Source: Bradyrhizobium sp. KBS0727 (lineage in GTDB: Bacteria > Pseudomonadota > Alphaproteobacteria > Rhizobiales > Xanthobacteraceae). From it: 64,000 nucleotides of DNA. Of the stretch, positions 9,332-19,000 are shown one piece after another. Location of the stretch: the NCBI RefSeq assembly GCF_005937885.2, contig NZ_CP042176.1, positions 5,947,501 through 6,011,500 on the forward strand. The letters are read 5' to 3'. Numbering within the stretch: position 1 is the first letter of the stretch; each line of letters starts with the position of its first letter. The position numbers and the translations under genes are program-made. The notes under the pieces were generated by a model. The model saw nothing but the letters and a program-made list of their open reading frames with translations, searched no databases and had not been told where the DNA came from.

Positions 9332-9375
9332 AGTTGCTTAAAGCTACTTACAATGTATTGTAGCGTTAGGCAACT
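9332..9375. promoter_or_regulatory. Inverted repeat, putative operator (copy 2)
   Basis: Left arm AGTTGCTTAAAGCTAC (9332-9347) and right arm GTAGCGTTAGGCAACT (9360-9375) match inversely at 14 of 16 positions around a 12-bp spacer. It lies in the divergent promoter region between the acyl-CoA ligase and the substrate-binding protein. The arms are nearly the same as at 5951-6007, but the spacer is 13 bp shorter. Confidence 0.65.
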
Positions 9376-9461
9376 GACCACATCGAGAAAGCCGCCTCCT
9401 CGCTGCAGAACCGGATACCGGCAGGCGAATAGAGGAAAAACCGAACGCCTTGGAGGGAAGA

Positions 9462-10700
9462 ATGTTCAGGACACCCGCGCGTCTCCGCCACGTCAGATTT
9501 GCAATTCCGTTGCTGCTCACGGCCGCGCTGAACGGCGCCGCATCTGCCCAGAAGAAGTACGACGTCGGCGCGACGGACACCGAGATCAAGATCGGGAATA
9601 TCGTCGCCTACAGCGGCCCCGTCTCGAGTTTGGGCGTAATCGCCAAAATCGAGGACGCTTATTTCAGAAAGGTCAATGATGAAGGCGGTATCAATGGCCG
9701 CAAGATAAAGTTCATTTCCTATGACGATGCATACAGTCCGCCTAAATCGGTGGAACAGGCTCGCAAGCTCGTGGAAAGTGACGAGGTCTTGTTGGTTTTT
9801 AACCCGGTCGGCACTCCGTCGAATGTAGCGATCCAGAAATACCTGAATGCCAAGAAGGTTCCGCAGCTCTTTGTTGGCAGCGGCGCTACAAGATGGAATG
9901 ACCCCAAGGATTTTCCCTGGACGATGGGCTACCAACCGAATTACCAGAACGAAGGACGCATCTATGCAAAGTATTTGCTGAGGGAAAAACCGGACGCCAG
10001 GATCGCCGTCCTGTATCAGAACGATGATCTGGGGAAAGACTATCTAAAGGGCTTGAAAGACGGCCTTGGTCAAAAGGCCTCGATGATCGTTGCCGCAGAA
10101 GGTTATGAAACGTCGGAGCCGACGGTCGATTCGCATATTGTCAATCTCAGGTCCACGGGCGCCGATGTCTTCATCGCTGTTGCGTTGACCAAGGTCGCCG
10201 CGCAATCGATCCGCAAGGTCGCGGAGATTGGATGGAATCCGCTATTCATCCTGTCCAGCATTGGATCTTCGATCGGCACGGTAATTCAACCTGTGGGCTT
10301 CGACAAAGCGCAAGGCCTTATTTCCACGGCCTATCTGAAGGACAGTTCCGATCCGCAATGGAACGACGACGAGGGCATGAAGAAGTTCTACGCTTTCCTT
10401 GCGAAGTATGCGCCTGACGCCAACAAAGCGGATTTCTTTGTCGTATATGGCTATGGTATCGCGCAGACGATGACAAAGGTGCTGCAGCAATGCGGTGATG
10501 ACCTCACGCGCGAAAACGTCATGAGGCAAGCCGCCAGCCTGACTAATTTCATGCCCGACGTGCTGCTGCCGGGAATCTCGATCAACACCAGCGCTTCAGA
10601 CTTCGCCCCGATTGAACAGATGCGGATGATTCGCTTGAAAGGTGAAAAGTGGGAGCTTTTCGGCGATGTCATCAACGGCAGTGACGAAGCAGGGAAATAG
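9462..10700 (+). CDS. LivJ-type ABC transporter substrate-binding protein
   Basis: Periplasmic binding protein of the branched-chain amino acid/aromatic acid type (Peripla_BP_6), 412 residues. An N-terminal signal peptide ends in ASA-Q (about residue 29). The mature protein begins with TEIKIGNIVAYSGPVSS and contains GGINGRKI and YDDAYSPPKSVEQ. The ATG at 9462 is preceded by GGAGGG at 9452-9457. An in-frame TTG 12 bp upstream is less likely. No permease or ATPase genes lie nearby, so it is an orphan that must use distant membrane components. The binding protein at 34378-35595 is clearly related along its whole length, and both sit beside CoA-ligase clusters. This suggests they capture related acids. 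Confidence 0.88.
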   Translation: MFRTPARLRHVRFAIPLLLTAALNGAASAQKKYDVGATDTEIKIGNIVAYSGPVSSLGVIAKIEDAYFRKVNDEGGINGRKIKFISYDDAYSPPKSVEQARKLVESDEVLLVFNPVGTPSNVAIQKYLNAKKVPQLFVGSGATRWNDPKDFPWTMGYQPNYQNEGRIYAKYLLREKPDARIAVLYQNDDLGKDYLKGLKDGLGQKASMIVAAEGYETSEPTVDSHIVNLRSTGADVFIAVALTKVAAQSIRKVAEIGWNPLFILSSIGSSIGTVIQPVGFDKAQGLISTAYLKDSSDPQWNDDEGMKKFYAFLAKYAPDANKADFFVVYGYGIAQTMTKVLQQCGDDLTRENVMRQAASLTNFMPDVLLPGISINTSASDFAPIEQMRMIRLKGEKWELFGDVINGSDEAGK

Positions 10701-10745
10701 CGGCTGTTCCGTACGACAGGCGTCCATCTCGACTACGAAGTGTTT

Positions 10746-11834
10746 TTAACTGTCAGAGCTGATGGCCTTCGTTCGAGAGCCACTCTTGGTCTGAGCGGAT
10801 GACGAAATGCGCGACAAGCTTGGCGACCCGGTATTTTGAACGGTGGATTGCCTTGCTTCATTTCTCGTGATGACTTCGACGTCATGAGGGTTTGGAACTT
10901 CTTTGCAGTTCTCGCAAACCACGAGTACCCGGAGTGGCTGGCCGCAAGACTTATGCAAAACGGAGGCGTCCGTCATTTCGGTTCCCAACCCGCGCTTGCC
11001 CCAGTCGAACAGGGTCAGAAGGACGGGACAGAGGGCCTTGCCCTTCGAAGTGAGATGGTAATCGTGCCTGGGTGGCCGGTCCTGATACTGAATACGATCG
11101 AGCAAGCCTTGTTGCACGAGCCGATCAAGCCGTGCCGTCAGTGTCGTTCGCGCGATCCCAAGGATACGATGGAAATGGTCGAACTTGGTTATTCCGGCAA
11201 AAGCGAGCCAGAGAACAAAAAAGCCCCACCTGTCGCCGATCGCCGCCAAGGTCCCGCCGACCGACGTGGGCCTGCCACCGGTGTATAATTCCGGACGCGA
11301 GGAGTATCTCACTTGCGCGCCGTCTTCCGGTGCAGGATCCTTGGCACTAAGGGGATTGATCGAGACATCTTCCGCCCGAACTTCCCTCCGGCATGCTTCA
11401 CAAATGGCGGAAGGATGAAGCGGCTTGTTGCACGTCTTGTGACGAAGGCGAACCGGCGGTCCCTTCTCATGCGGAAGCCATTCGTCGCCCCATTTCATCA
11501 GCGAAAGGGCGTAGGGGTAGGTATCAAGGCCGCGTTCCGTCAGCCGGTACTCGTATCGGCGGGGACGCGTCTGATAACCCTTTTTCTTGAGAAGATCGCA
11601 ACTGATCAGGAGCGCGAGACGGTCCGTCAAAGTATTCCGAGCAATATTCAAGTTTCGCTGGAAATCGTCGAACCGCCGCACTCCAAAGAACGCTTCCTGG
11701 TGGATGAGGAAGCTCCATGGGTCGCCAATGGCCTTCAACGCGTGGGAGAGTGGCGAAACCGTCGATTTCAACCGTTTGGTCAGGAAACGAACCCTTGCCG
11801 ATGGTAATAAAGTTATCCTCCCACTAGCAGACAT
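10746..11834 (-). CDS. Tandem HxlR-family regulator with cysteine clusters
   Basis: A 362-residue regulator made of two HxlR winged-helix domains (about 30-125 and 190-285). Typical HxlR proteins have only one, at about 110 residues. Each domain is followed by a similar short cysteine module: HKTC with Cys135, then Cys145 and Cys148; and HKSC with Cys297, then Cys307 and Cys310. These look like small metal-binding or redox-sensing ribbons. The protein is convergent with the binding-protein gene and is the only regulator in this catabolic region. A single chain with two DNA-binding domains fits the palindromes at 5951-6007 and 9332-9375, but this link is inferred. The start is uncertain: the ATG at 11834 has only a weak ribosome-binding site. 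Confidence 0.8.
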   Translation of the reverse strand: MSASGRITLLPSARVRFLTKRLKSTVSPLSHALKAIGDPWSFLIHQEAFFGVRRFDDFQRNLNIARNTLTDRLALLISCDLLKKKGYQTRPRRYEYRLTERGLDTYPYALSLMKWGDEWLPHEKGPPVRLRHKTCNKPLHPSAICEACRREVRAEDVSINPLSAKDPAPEDGAQVRYSSRPELYTGGRPTSVGGTLAAIGDRWGFFVLWLAFAGITKFDHFHRILGIARTTLTARLDRLVQQGLLDRIQYQDRPPRHDYHLTSKGKALCPVLLTLFDWGKRGLGTEMTDASVLHKSCGQPLRVLVVCENCKEVPNPHDVEVITRNEARQSTVQNTGSPSLSRISSSAQTKSGSRTKAISSDS

Positions 11835-11916
11835 TGCCAGGTTTCACCACCCGTTTTACTTGGATACGCCCATTTGCTTGAGCTGGATCTTAAAGATCTT
11901 GGGTTAGCCCAATTCG

Positions 11917-12030
11917 CTACTCTGCTTTGACAATGATCTCGGCGGGACGCTTGTAGGGTGGCAGCCACTCGGCGCCCCATCGCATCAGCGCGCCGACCTC
12001 AACAGTGTGATGCCGGCTCACGAACGACAC
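11917..12030 (-). pseudogene. Remnant of an HxlR-like C-terminus
   Basis: On the reverse strand a frame ending in TAG at 11917-11919 reads LMRWGAEWLPPYK. This closely resembles LMKWGDEWLPHEK in the first domain of the neighbouring tandem HxlR protein. No start and no upstream helix-turn-helix can be recovered, so it appears to be a decayed extra copy. The rest of the 11835-12161 gap holds nothing I recognise. Confidence 0.4.
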
Positions 12031-12161
12031 CACCCCTCGTTGCCGGAGACGTCGCGGCCGACCACCGCAACCTGTGCAACGCGTGGAAATAAGCGCCCTG
12101 ACATCGACCTCTCTTCAATTCAGAATCATGACAATGACAGCTTATGCGTCGCGCAACTCTT

Positions 12162-12539
12162 TTAGGCGGCTTCGCGCTGGCGACGTCGCTCCGCCAAGTC
12201 CGTGATACGAACAACATTCGGCGGAAGATCAGCCTCGGCGGTGAGCGCTGGCTGAGCGACCTCGAGTTCAATAACTGCCGACTCGCAGGTTGCCACTTCG
12301 ATTGATGTAAGGAAGGCGCGGCCGGCATCGGTGATCTGCCACCCGCTGTCGTCTCGGATCACATAGCCGCTGGAAAAGATGCTCAGGTCCGGCGCGCGCG
12401 CCGCCAGGCGCTTCATGCGGTCTGACCAATCCACGCCGCTAGACATTAGGATGGCGGCAGATCTCGTGACGTCAGCGTGCGTTGCTCGCCCTTCCGGGTG
12501 TCCCGCCAAGACCTTCAACGTCGTGATCTGAATGCTCAC
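12162..12539 (-). CDS. Conserved hypothetical protein (small, winged-helix-like)
   Basis: A protein of about 125 residues starting at GTG 12539 (VSIQITTLKVLAGHP). It contains a GVDWSDRMKRLAARAPDLSIF block followed by WQITDAGRAFL. The latter is the usual end of a small winged helix, so DNA binding is possible but not shown. The sequence resembles a family I associate with Bradyrhizobium genomes as hypothetical proteins. The frame is open 43 codons further upstream, but that part looks non-coding. No operon partner is evident. Confidence 0.6.
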   Translation of the reverse strand: MSIQITTLKVLAGHPEGRATHADVTRSAAILMSSGVDWSDRMKRLAARAPDLSIFSSGYVIRDDSGWQITDAGRAFLTSIEVATCESAVIELEVAQPALTAEADLPPNVVRITDLAERRRQREAA

Positions 12540-12602
12540 GCCACGCCCCGCAACAACTGATGACAATACGCAAAATAAAACACGAACGTATCTGCCTGTT
12601 GA

Positions 12603-12809
12603 GGGATATGTCGAGCGATTGCAGTCGACGGCGAAAGCGGCTTTGCCGAGTTTTCCCGACTGCGTCAAATTGGCAACAGATTATCAGTCATTGCCGAAAC
12701 AGCCGAGCGCAAGCGCTTAGGGGTAGATGGAAAGGCTGCACCCGACTATCCGGCCGCCGCGGCGAGGCGGCAGGACGAGATCATGAATGATTTTCGACTT
12801 TGTCACTAA
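12603..12809 (+). other. Open frame without a start codon, protein-like
   Basis: A 68-codon frame between stops reads as plausible protein, for example GNRLSVIAETAERKRLGVDG and PDYPAAAARRQDEI. It contains no ATG, GTG or TTG near its beginning. It may be the end of a decayed gene. The product is not recognised. Confidence 0.3.
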
Positions 12810-12876
12810 CCAGCGAACGGCGAAGGCCCTGGGCATCACCGTGCCGACGTCGCGACTACCTCTGGCACTTGACTGA
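12787..12876 (+). pseudogene. Fragment of an ABC_sub_bind substrate-binding protein C-terminus
   Basis: The 29 codons from ATG 12787 read FDFVTNQRTAKALGITVP. This matches the conserved C-terminal end of the ABC_sub_bind (DUF534-type) family, compare FELVINLKTANALGVTVP in the intact gene at 48293-49261. An in-frame stop lies directly before the ATG, so only the 3' tip survives. It points to past deletion or recombination here. Confidence 0.5.
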
Positions 12877-13132
12877 GGGACGTCTCGCGTTGGGGGCGGG
12901 TAAACGTCAGGGTGCGACTGGCGGTCCTGCCATCGGCGAATGACGCCTCGACCGCAACCGACCATTCGGTTTGATCGGCAGCGCTTTCACGGCCCTGCGA
13001 AAGATTGCCTGTCGGACGTTCGATAATTGCTTCAAACATGCCGAGATCATGGGGTATCCGGCGACCACCAATCGTGAGCGCCAAGCCCGCCCCCACCGCA
13101 TCACCGTGCACAATTCCACGGACAAGAGCCCG
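12836..13132 (-). pseudogene. Possible frameshifted 3' part of the secreted protein at 13134-13775
   Basis: The reverse-strand frame is shifted by one base from the gene ending at 13134. It reads as convincing beta-rich protein (GLALTIGGRRIPHDLGMF, EWSVAVEASFADGRTASR). The frames meet at the stop: removing one base within TTTCGGTAAC would join them into one chain of about 310 residues. Either the gene is broken by a one-base insertion, or this is a separate small gene using the GTG at 13111. The 3' end overlaps the antisense substrate-binding fragment at 12787-12876. Confidence 0.4.
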
Positions 13133-13133
13133 G

Positions 13134-13775
13134 TTACCGAAATATGAGATAGGTTATGTCGATCGCCTGCTTCGGCCGCTCCTTGACGTCAATTGCCGCA
13201 ATCAGACGATTTAGGGACGGCGAGCTGTCGGAAAATCGGAGCGTCCGCATCCGCCGGTCGGTCTCAAATCCGAGAGGTTGAATGATCTGCGTACCTGGTT
13301 TCCCTGAGGCATCAGCCGCTTGCACCTGCAACCGAGGTTTTTGGACTAACGACGCGTCACCAAAAGCGTTCGGTGAAAAGACGACTGAGTTCACGCCTCG
13401 ACGCAGTGCACCTGCAGCGATCGGTTCAACAATCTCGGTCGTTCCTGTAGCACCTTCATCCAGGAATCCGCCGAAGGCAGTTCTGCCATTCAGCGAACGT
13501 CGGGTTCCGGCGGGTGTCCGTGCGGTCGGCGCGTCATAAACAAGTTCGGCCCGCTCGATCGCAGCTGGATCAATCGGCAGATCAAAAAAGAAGGACTGCA
13601 ATTGAGTCGTCGGACTATCCGCCCTCTGCGGAGCAATCGGCCGGACAACGCTGGCTGCATAGGCCGGGCGGACTAGGTCCAGATTGGAGACTAAGAGAAA
13701 TGATAATATGGATAGGAACGAAAGTGCATGTCCGACAAAACTGAATGCGAGCGTCAACAAATATCCAACAGACAT
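13134..13775 (-). CDS. Secreted or membrane-anchored beta-rich protein, unknown family
   Basis: 213 residues from ATG 13775 (a TTG at 13826 is a longer, less likely start). The N-terminus is a long hydrophobic leader (about 5-32) with an AYA cleavage-like site near residue 42. The body contains FFFDLPIDPAAIERAELVYD and several short beta-type stretches, as in carbohydrate-binding or Ig-like folds. I do not recognise the family. It lies on the same strand as the giant RHS gene and 2.3 kb downstream of it. The frame immediately after its stop also looks coding but is offset by one base, so this may be the front part of a broken larger gene. Confidence 0.5.
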   Translation of the reverse strand: MSVGYLLTLAFSFVGHALSFLSILSFLLVSNLDLVRPAYAASVVRPIAPQRADSPTTQLQSFFFDLPIDPAAIERAELVYDAPTARTPAGTRRSLNGRTAFGGFLDEGATGTTEIVEPIAAGALRRGVNSVVFSPNAFGDASLVQKPRLQVQAADASGKPGTQIIQPLGFETDRRMRTLRFSDSSPSLNRLIAAIDVKERPKQAIDITYLIFR

Positions 13776-14563
13776 CCCGCCCCCGCGCGAAGCCGAATGC
13801 AACCTCAAATCCACCGGTTGCCCCAAGAAAGGAGCCTAGTTGTAGCAAATCAAAATTGCAAGCAGGGCGCGACGTTAGACAAGAACACTACCCAGTTTCC
13901 GGCTATCCGACGCTTTCGCCGGGGCTAGCTTCGCTATGAGCCATTGAGTACCTCTTCCTTTGCAAACGTTTCACCGTCCCCAAGACACGACTGCGGGGTT
14001 AACATCTTCGACGCTAGCTGTGCACGATAACGAAGTTGGCTCTCAGACCTAGAAGCCCACGCAACTCTACGCGGTCGCTCATTCCAGTAGACAAAAGCGG
14101 CAGGGAATTGTCGACCCGCGGTCTTTCCGCACATGTCTAACGGGGTCTCACGGTGATGGAATTCGAGGCCATCTGCCTGGGAAAGGGCCGCACGAAAGAT
14201 CATCAACGCTCATGGCCTACGGGTGACACCACCGCGTCAGGCATGCCGTCCCGTAGGAATTGCGTCGCTTCGCCAAGCGATTTCTGATCAAGACTCGCAG
14301 CTTAGCCACGATCGTCGAGGCCGTCCCATATCTGCCCGGTGGAGATGGGATCGAGCTTGTGGGCTTGGAGAAGGCCCAATCCCGCCAACATGGGACATGC
14401 TCCTGCTCTACATTCACTGTGGGAATCATAACCGAAGTCGAGACGAAATATCTGACGTCCTGAGCGCGGCTGATGCCGCATATCGGTCGATTTAGAGAAT
14501 ATTCTCAAGCTGAACCTCTCCTTCGGTGACCCCCGAATAATTCCCCTGCCTCTATTCCATCCA
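13776..14563. other. Gap without a supported gene
   Basis: About 790 bp with several short open frames on both strands, none with a recognisable family, good start site or consistent neighbour. I see no RNA gene here. Confidence 0.4.
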
Positions 14564-14703
14564 TTCGGCCTGCCCTGTTCGCAATCCCACATTGACCGTG
14601 ATGGGATTTTTCTTGATCTCCCGGTGCACACGTCGTGCACACGACAACTTCTAACCAATTGAAAATCTTCGACTCTCGCTCCAATCCATCATGGGCCAAT
14701 TTG
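14564..14703. repeat. Imperfect direct repeat, left copy
   Basis: The segment from TTCGGCCTGCC to TCCAATCCATCATGGG recurs at 29849-29970 in the same orientation with substitutions and a short deletion. It contains the small palindrome GTGCACACGTCGTGCAC. The two copies bracket the RHS gene, its downstream partner, the 38-bp repeats and the TAXI gene. Confidence 0.6.
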
Positions 14704-14863
14704 AGCTACCCCACGCCAAACAGGGGCAGCTCGAGCAAGCTTAACGACCAGCCGGCGCGGCTGCGACCCACCAGCGAAGCCTAAAGTTTGCGGAGCAGAT
14801 CGAACCGCGGCTGATCATCACGGCCAAACCTTACCAGTCTGCAACGATCGGTTCTCGATCGAT

Positions 14864-15053
14864 AGACTGATAAGCTTTCGTATGAAGCCTTCTGAGCCAG
14901 CAGACTGGCTCCATTTGTACGATTTGATTGTTGGTTGGCAGACTGACTCCATTTCACATATTTGCTTGCCAGTTCGCCCAATGACTCCATCCTTACAAAC
15001 ACTTCGTAAATTGGCGGGCTGGCTCGTTTCGCATGTTTTCATGCTAATCTGCT
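14864..15053. repeat. Five tandem 38-bp repeats
   Basis: Five units begin at 14864, 14902, 14940, 14978 and 15016 with an exact 38-bp period. The best conserved part is AGACTGGCTCCATTTGTAC, found in variants in each unit; each unit ends in a GGC/CGC/GCT-like step. The array is more AT-rich than its surroundings and lies 75 bp after the stop of the gene at 15129-16022. There are no variable spacers, so it is not CRISPR. The period is not a multiple of three, so it is not a protein repeat. Its function is unknown. Confidence 0.7.
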
Positions 15054-15128
15054 GATAGATCCATAGCCCCAGCAATTGCTTCTGCCGTCCATTCTTAGAT
15101 CGAGGAGTAGTCGAGCGAGCCGCGACTG

Positions 15129-16022
15129 TCAGTCATTTGACGTCGCTATTTTCCGCAGCCTGGGATCGCTCGCAATTGCTTTCAGCGCTGACGCATCAAA
15201 CAAATCCGCTGCCCGCGGCTTCACGTTAATGATCCCCACGTCGGCCATTTCATCGATAATGCCTGACAATGTCGTCTCCACCTCCGCAGGCCCATTGGCA
15301 TTGTCGAACCGCGCAAGCTGGTCCTCGAAGGGTGGCGGCAGACCGTTGAGCAGTTCCCGGACGGCCTCGCCTTCTGAAATCGGAATGTCTCGTTCTGCAT
15401 AAACGCGTTTGATGTCACCGACCCATTTCTTCGGATTTTTTCTCATCAGGCCAATGCGCGCAAACTCGTTGGCCAGTTCTGTGTAAACAACCGCGGGATC
15501 CGAAACATTGGTAAAATCGGCAAACGTCACGAAGAACGTAGGAAGTCCGACGTCGGCCGACATGCATTGTGCCACGAAGTCGTGCTTCGGCTCGAGGGCG
15601 GTTCCACGAACCCGCAACAACTGTGGCCCCCACAGTCCGCCTCCGGCAACCGTACCGCCGCGCAATCCATTAATTGTATCGGAAATGGAGCTATCGGCCG
15701 GGATCGAAGAAGACGGCAATTTGTTCGCCTCCATGCACTTCTTGAATACCTTGGTCAGGAGGGAGCGAGCCGGAACGCTAATCCGATTGGACGACTGTCC
15801 GGCTTGATCGGCACGACCGACGATTCCCGCGCCCGAAATCGGGGAACGCGCCAGCGCGATGATCTTGTATTGCGACATTTTGTCGTTGAACGTCGTGTAC
15901 TCAAATATGCCTCTCCAGACGTCTCTATTGAGACGCCTGTCGGGCCCTTCAGCTGCAAAGGCGACGCACGAAATGGAGCTCGAAAGCGCGCCCATAAAAA
16001 GCAGCACCGAAAATCGCTTCAT
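15129..16022 (-). CDS. Secreted protein of unknown family next to the RHS gene; candidate immunity protein
   Basis: 297 residues with a clear Sec signal peptide (hydrophobic 5-22, AFA cleavage near 24). The mature part is mixed alpha/beta without a motif I recognise; the N-terminal region has DVWRGIFEYTTFNDKMSQYK. It starts 32 bp after the stop of the giant RHS gene on the same strand, so the two are very likely cotranscribed. In polymorphic-toxin loci the gene immediately 3' of the toxin usually encodes the immunity protein. Export to the periplasm would suit a toxin whose last domain resembles a peptidoglycan peptidase. That role is inference; a chaperone or accessory factor is also possible. 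Confidence 0.65.
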   Translation of the reverse strand: MKRFSVLLFMGALSSSISCVAFAAEGPDRRLNRDVWRGIFEYTTFNDKMSQYKIIALARSPISGAGIVGRADQAGQSSNRISVPARSLLTKVFKKCMEANKLPSSSIPADSSISDTINGLRGGTVAGGGLWGPQLLRVRGTALEPKHDFVAQCMSADVGLPTFFVTFADFTNVSDPAVVYTELANEFARIGLMRKNPKKWVGDIKRVYAERDIPISEGEAVRELLNGLPPPFEDQLARFDNANGPAEVETTLSGIIDEMADVGIINVKPRAADLFDASALKAIASDPRLRKIATSND

Positions 16023-16054
16023 CTAGGTCGACCTCCGATTGCGCATCAAGGCGC

Positions 16055-19000
16055 TTAGTTTGGTGGCGCGATCACTTGCGTATTCTCTTCGGCATTCCTC
16101 GGCATCCTGCTGTAATGCTGGTGATTTTTATGCTCATTACGCAACTTCGTATTAAATTTGTCCCACGGTTTGTTCAAACGATCGATAGTTCCAGGCTTTG
16201 TCATCCTTTCGAGCAAGTCTGGGCCATAGTACTCGTCGATATCCGGTTGCGCCCGAAAGGATTGGAAAAGAGACGAACTCGCATTATGATTTCCGGGGTC
16301 GTAGACTGGATGACCATTCACCAGATTTATATCCACAGCATTTCCGGTTGGATGGCGTCCGGCGTCGTGGCCACCCACGCTGCTGTTGATGTTCACAGAC
16401 CACACCCCTGGTGCTTGAATGACAGCCCGCTCGACCATGCGTGCGGTCGCAGTTCGCATTGGGCGATGCGTAGATGGACCACCGGGCACATCATTCCGGA
16501 ATGAAATTTGAACGCCGGCATGATGATTTGGCCCTGCCAGGACGGAAGCGATGACTGACCTCCAAAATTGAGGTTCCGCCATCGAAAACGAAGACTGGCT
16601 CCGCGACAGACCTGATCGTATTCCCGACTCTTGTGGATACGCATCAATAGTCGCCATACTGCAGTCCTCATTTGCGCAAGTGTAAGCTCCTCCGACATCG
16701 ACATTTGAAATCGGGTTTTGGCCTGCAAACTGGTAGCTTGCCAGGTTCTTTGATGCATAAACACCGCCATTCAGGCCGCCCGAGAGATAAGCGCCTAGAG
16801 CGGGATCCGGGCGCAACCAGATCGACAGGCGGTTGTCGTAGGACCTCATCCCAAAATCGATGATCCCAGCCTCGTCTTCCTCCTTGCCGTTAAATCGATA
16901 GTGGGGCAGCCCCGCCGCTTCCCGGCTTGTCTGGGGGCGCTTCCCCCCGCCTGGAAATACAACCAAATTGTCGTCAAGCGACCTTTCGCGTTCGTTTAGG
17001 ATCTCGCCAAAGGTCGCATATTCGACCTGCTGGTGTAGACGCGCCGTCTGCGGCTTGCCCAGTGTCGAACGTAACACATCGGAGACGTTTCGGGTTTGCA
17101 GTTGCGCGTGATAAGTAAACACCTGAGTTTCGTCGCCACCTTTATCGGGCAACCAGACGGAGGCAAGTCGGGCGCTTCCCGCAAACAGGTGTAGCAGCGC
17201 CTGGGGCTTGCCGTTTCCGCGCCGTGTTACAGTCAATAGCGGATCAAGGTATAACGTGTCTGATATGCGGACATCGGTAAGGCGCGTGTCCTTGGGCGTG
17301 GTAGGCGGCGCGGCCCATCCCTCCTCATTTCGAGACTTGTAAAGTCGCTGTCCATCGAAGCTGTATTCGGAGTCTATGCGGTCGTACCAGGCAGAGATCC
17401 GCTTGTCGTTCTTTGTAAATTCGGACTTTTCCTTGCCGGCGAGCGTTTGGCGGAGGGTATCTTCGGCATACCAGTGATAGCGCCGCTCAAGCTGATCCTC
17501 GGCGCAAAGTACCTTTTTGTCGCAGACCACAGCCGTCATACGACCGTAGTTGTCGAAGCCCATTTTGATCCCGAAGCCCTGCGCAGCGGCCGGCCCCTCT
17601 TTTGTCGAACGCGATATTGTCCATGGCGCGTGACGCGGATAATCCGCGTTATCGCTATAGGAATATGCGAGGGACCGGAGGCTATTCCTGACTTCGGTCG
17701 ATCCCAGTTGTCGCCGTTCTGCCGTTCGATGCATCCGTTCGACCGTGTGGTCGGCCAAAAATGAGAAAGTTTCCTCAAACTTCAATTCGAACGGGGCTGC
17801 AGAATTTACCGTGGCTGTGGTCAACGGATCACTCTTCGCCGAACTCTCAAACGTTCCGATCTTTTTTGAAGCGGATCTGACTCTATTCAGTTCATCGTAA
17901 CGGAAGGCATTGTCAGAGCCGGTTATCAGCAGGCCCCAGTTTCGAGCATCATCAGGCGAGATAGAGTCGCAATTTTCGCCGATTGAGATCTCACGGCAAT
18001 CTGCCCGGTAACGAGGCTTGTTCGTATATGTCAGGACATTCCCGCCCGGGTCATAACGGTAGGTGAGGTTCTGGAATAGGATGGGCGATGGCCGCGTCAC
18101 GCAGTCGGACGACGCGCCTGGATCATTACAACCGATTCCGATCTGGGAAGAAGATGCGATCAGGCGACTGGATGCCGCATTGTATCGATTTTCCGTCGTC
18201 ACGCCGTTCTCATATTGAACCCGGACAACATTTCCGCGGGAATCGTATTTTACGTCTTTCAGGACGGCGATTGGCGTCGTACCAGCACTCGCAATCGACA
18301 CCGACTGTAGCTGTCCGGCCACGGTGTAGGCTTGCGAGATCTCGCGGGTCACCGACATACTATCGTCCGGCTTGCCGCGAAATGCCGGGACGTCAGCGGA
18401 GACGCTTGTCTTCGCCAGTGATCCCCAGGCGTCGCGCTCGTATCTTGTCGTGACGTGATTTGTTTTTCCAGGAACGAGCTCGGCTAAGCTTGCTATGAGC
18501 GCCCTGCTGGTACTCGCTGGCAATCCCAAGGCGTCATAGGCAAAAAGCGCCTTGCCTGCATTGTCTTCTACTTCGAGTACCCTCCCCACGACGTTTCGCT
18601 TGAAGCCATCAACGTCCGATGACGAGCCATACCGCATGATGGATCCGCGTGGGGCGGGCTCCTGTGGCCAAACGTAGCGTGTTTCCTTGACCAGCGGGCC
18701 GATATACGAGGATTGCACCACCCGCGTCAGGCGAGCCTGATCTTTCGCTTCCGGAGTTCGACAAGCCGGCCCGGCGCCAGGCGACGGTTGTCCCGCTGTC
18801 TCGACAGCCCAATCAGTTGGAGTGAGCTCGTTGCTCGCGATCTTGTCGCGGTGCGGCCCGTACCGGTCACAAACGACATTACTGGCTGCGTCATACGCCC
18901 GGAACTGGAAGCCGCGGTCCGGATCGTTCACGAACAATCGCCGGCCGAGACGATCATATCCCAGCTGGATAGCTGCGTCTGATGTGCTAGCGGCAGACAG

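Noticed and set aside
14864..15053. CRISPR array
   Set aside because: The 38-bp units are contiguous with no unique spacers, and no cas genes are in the window.
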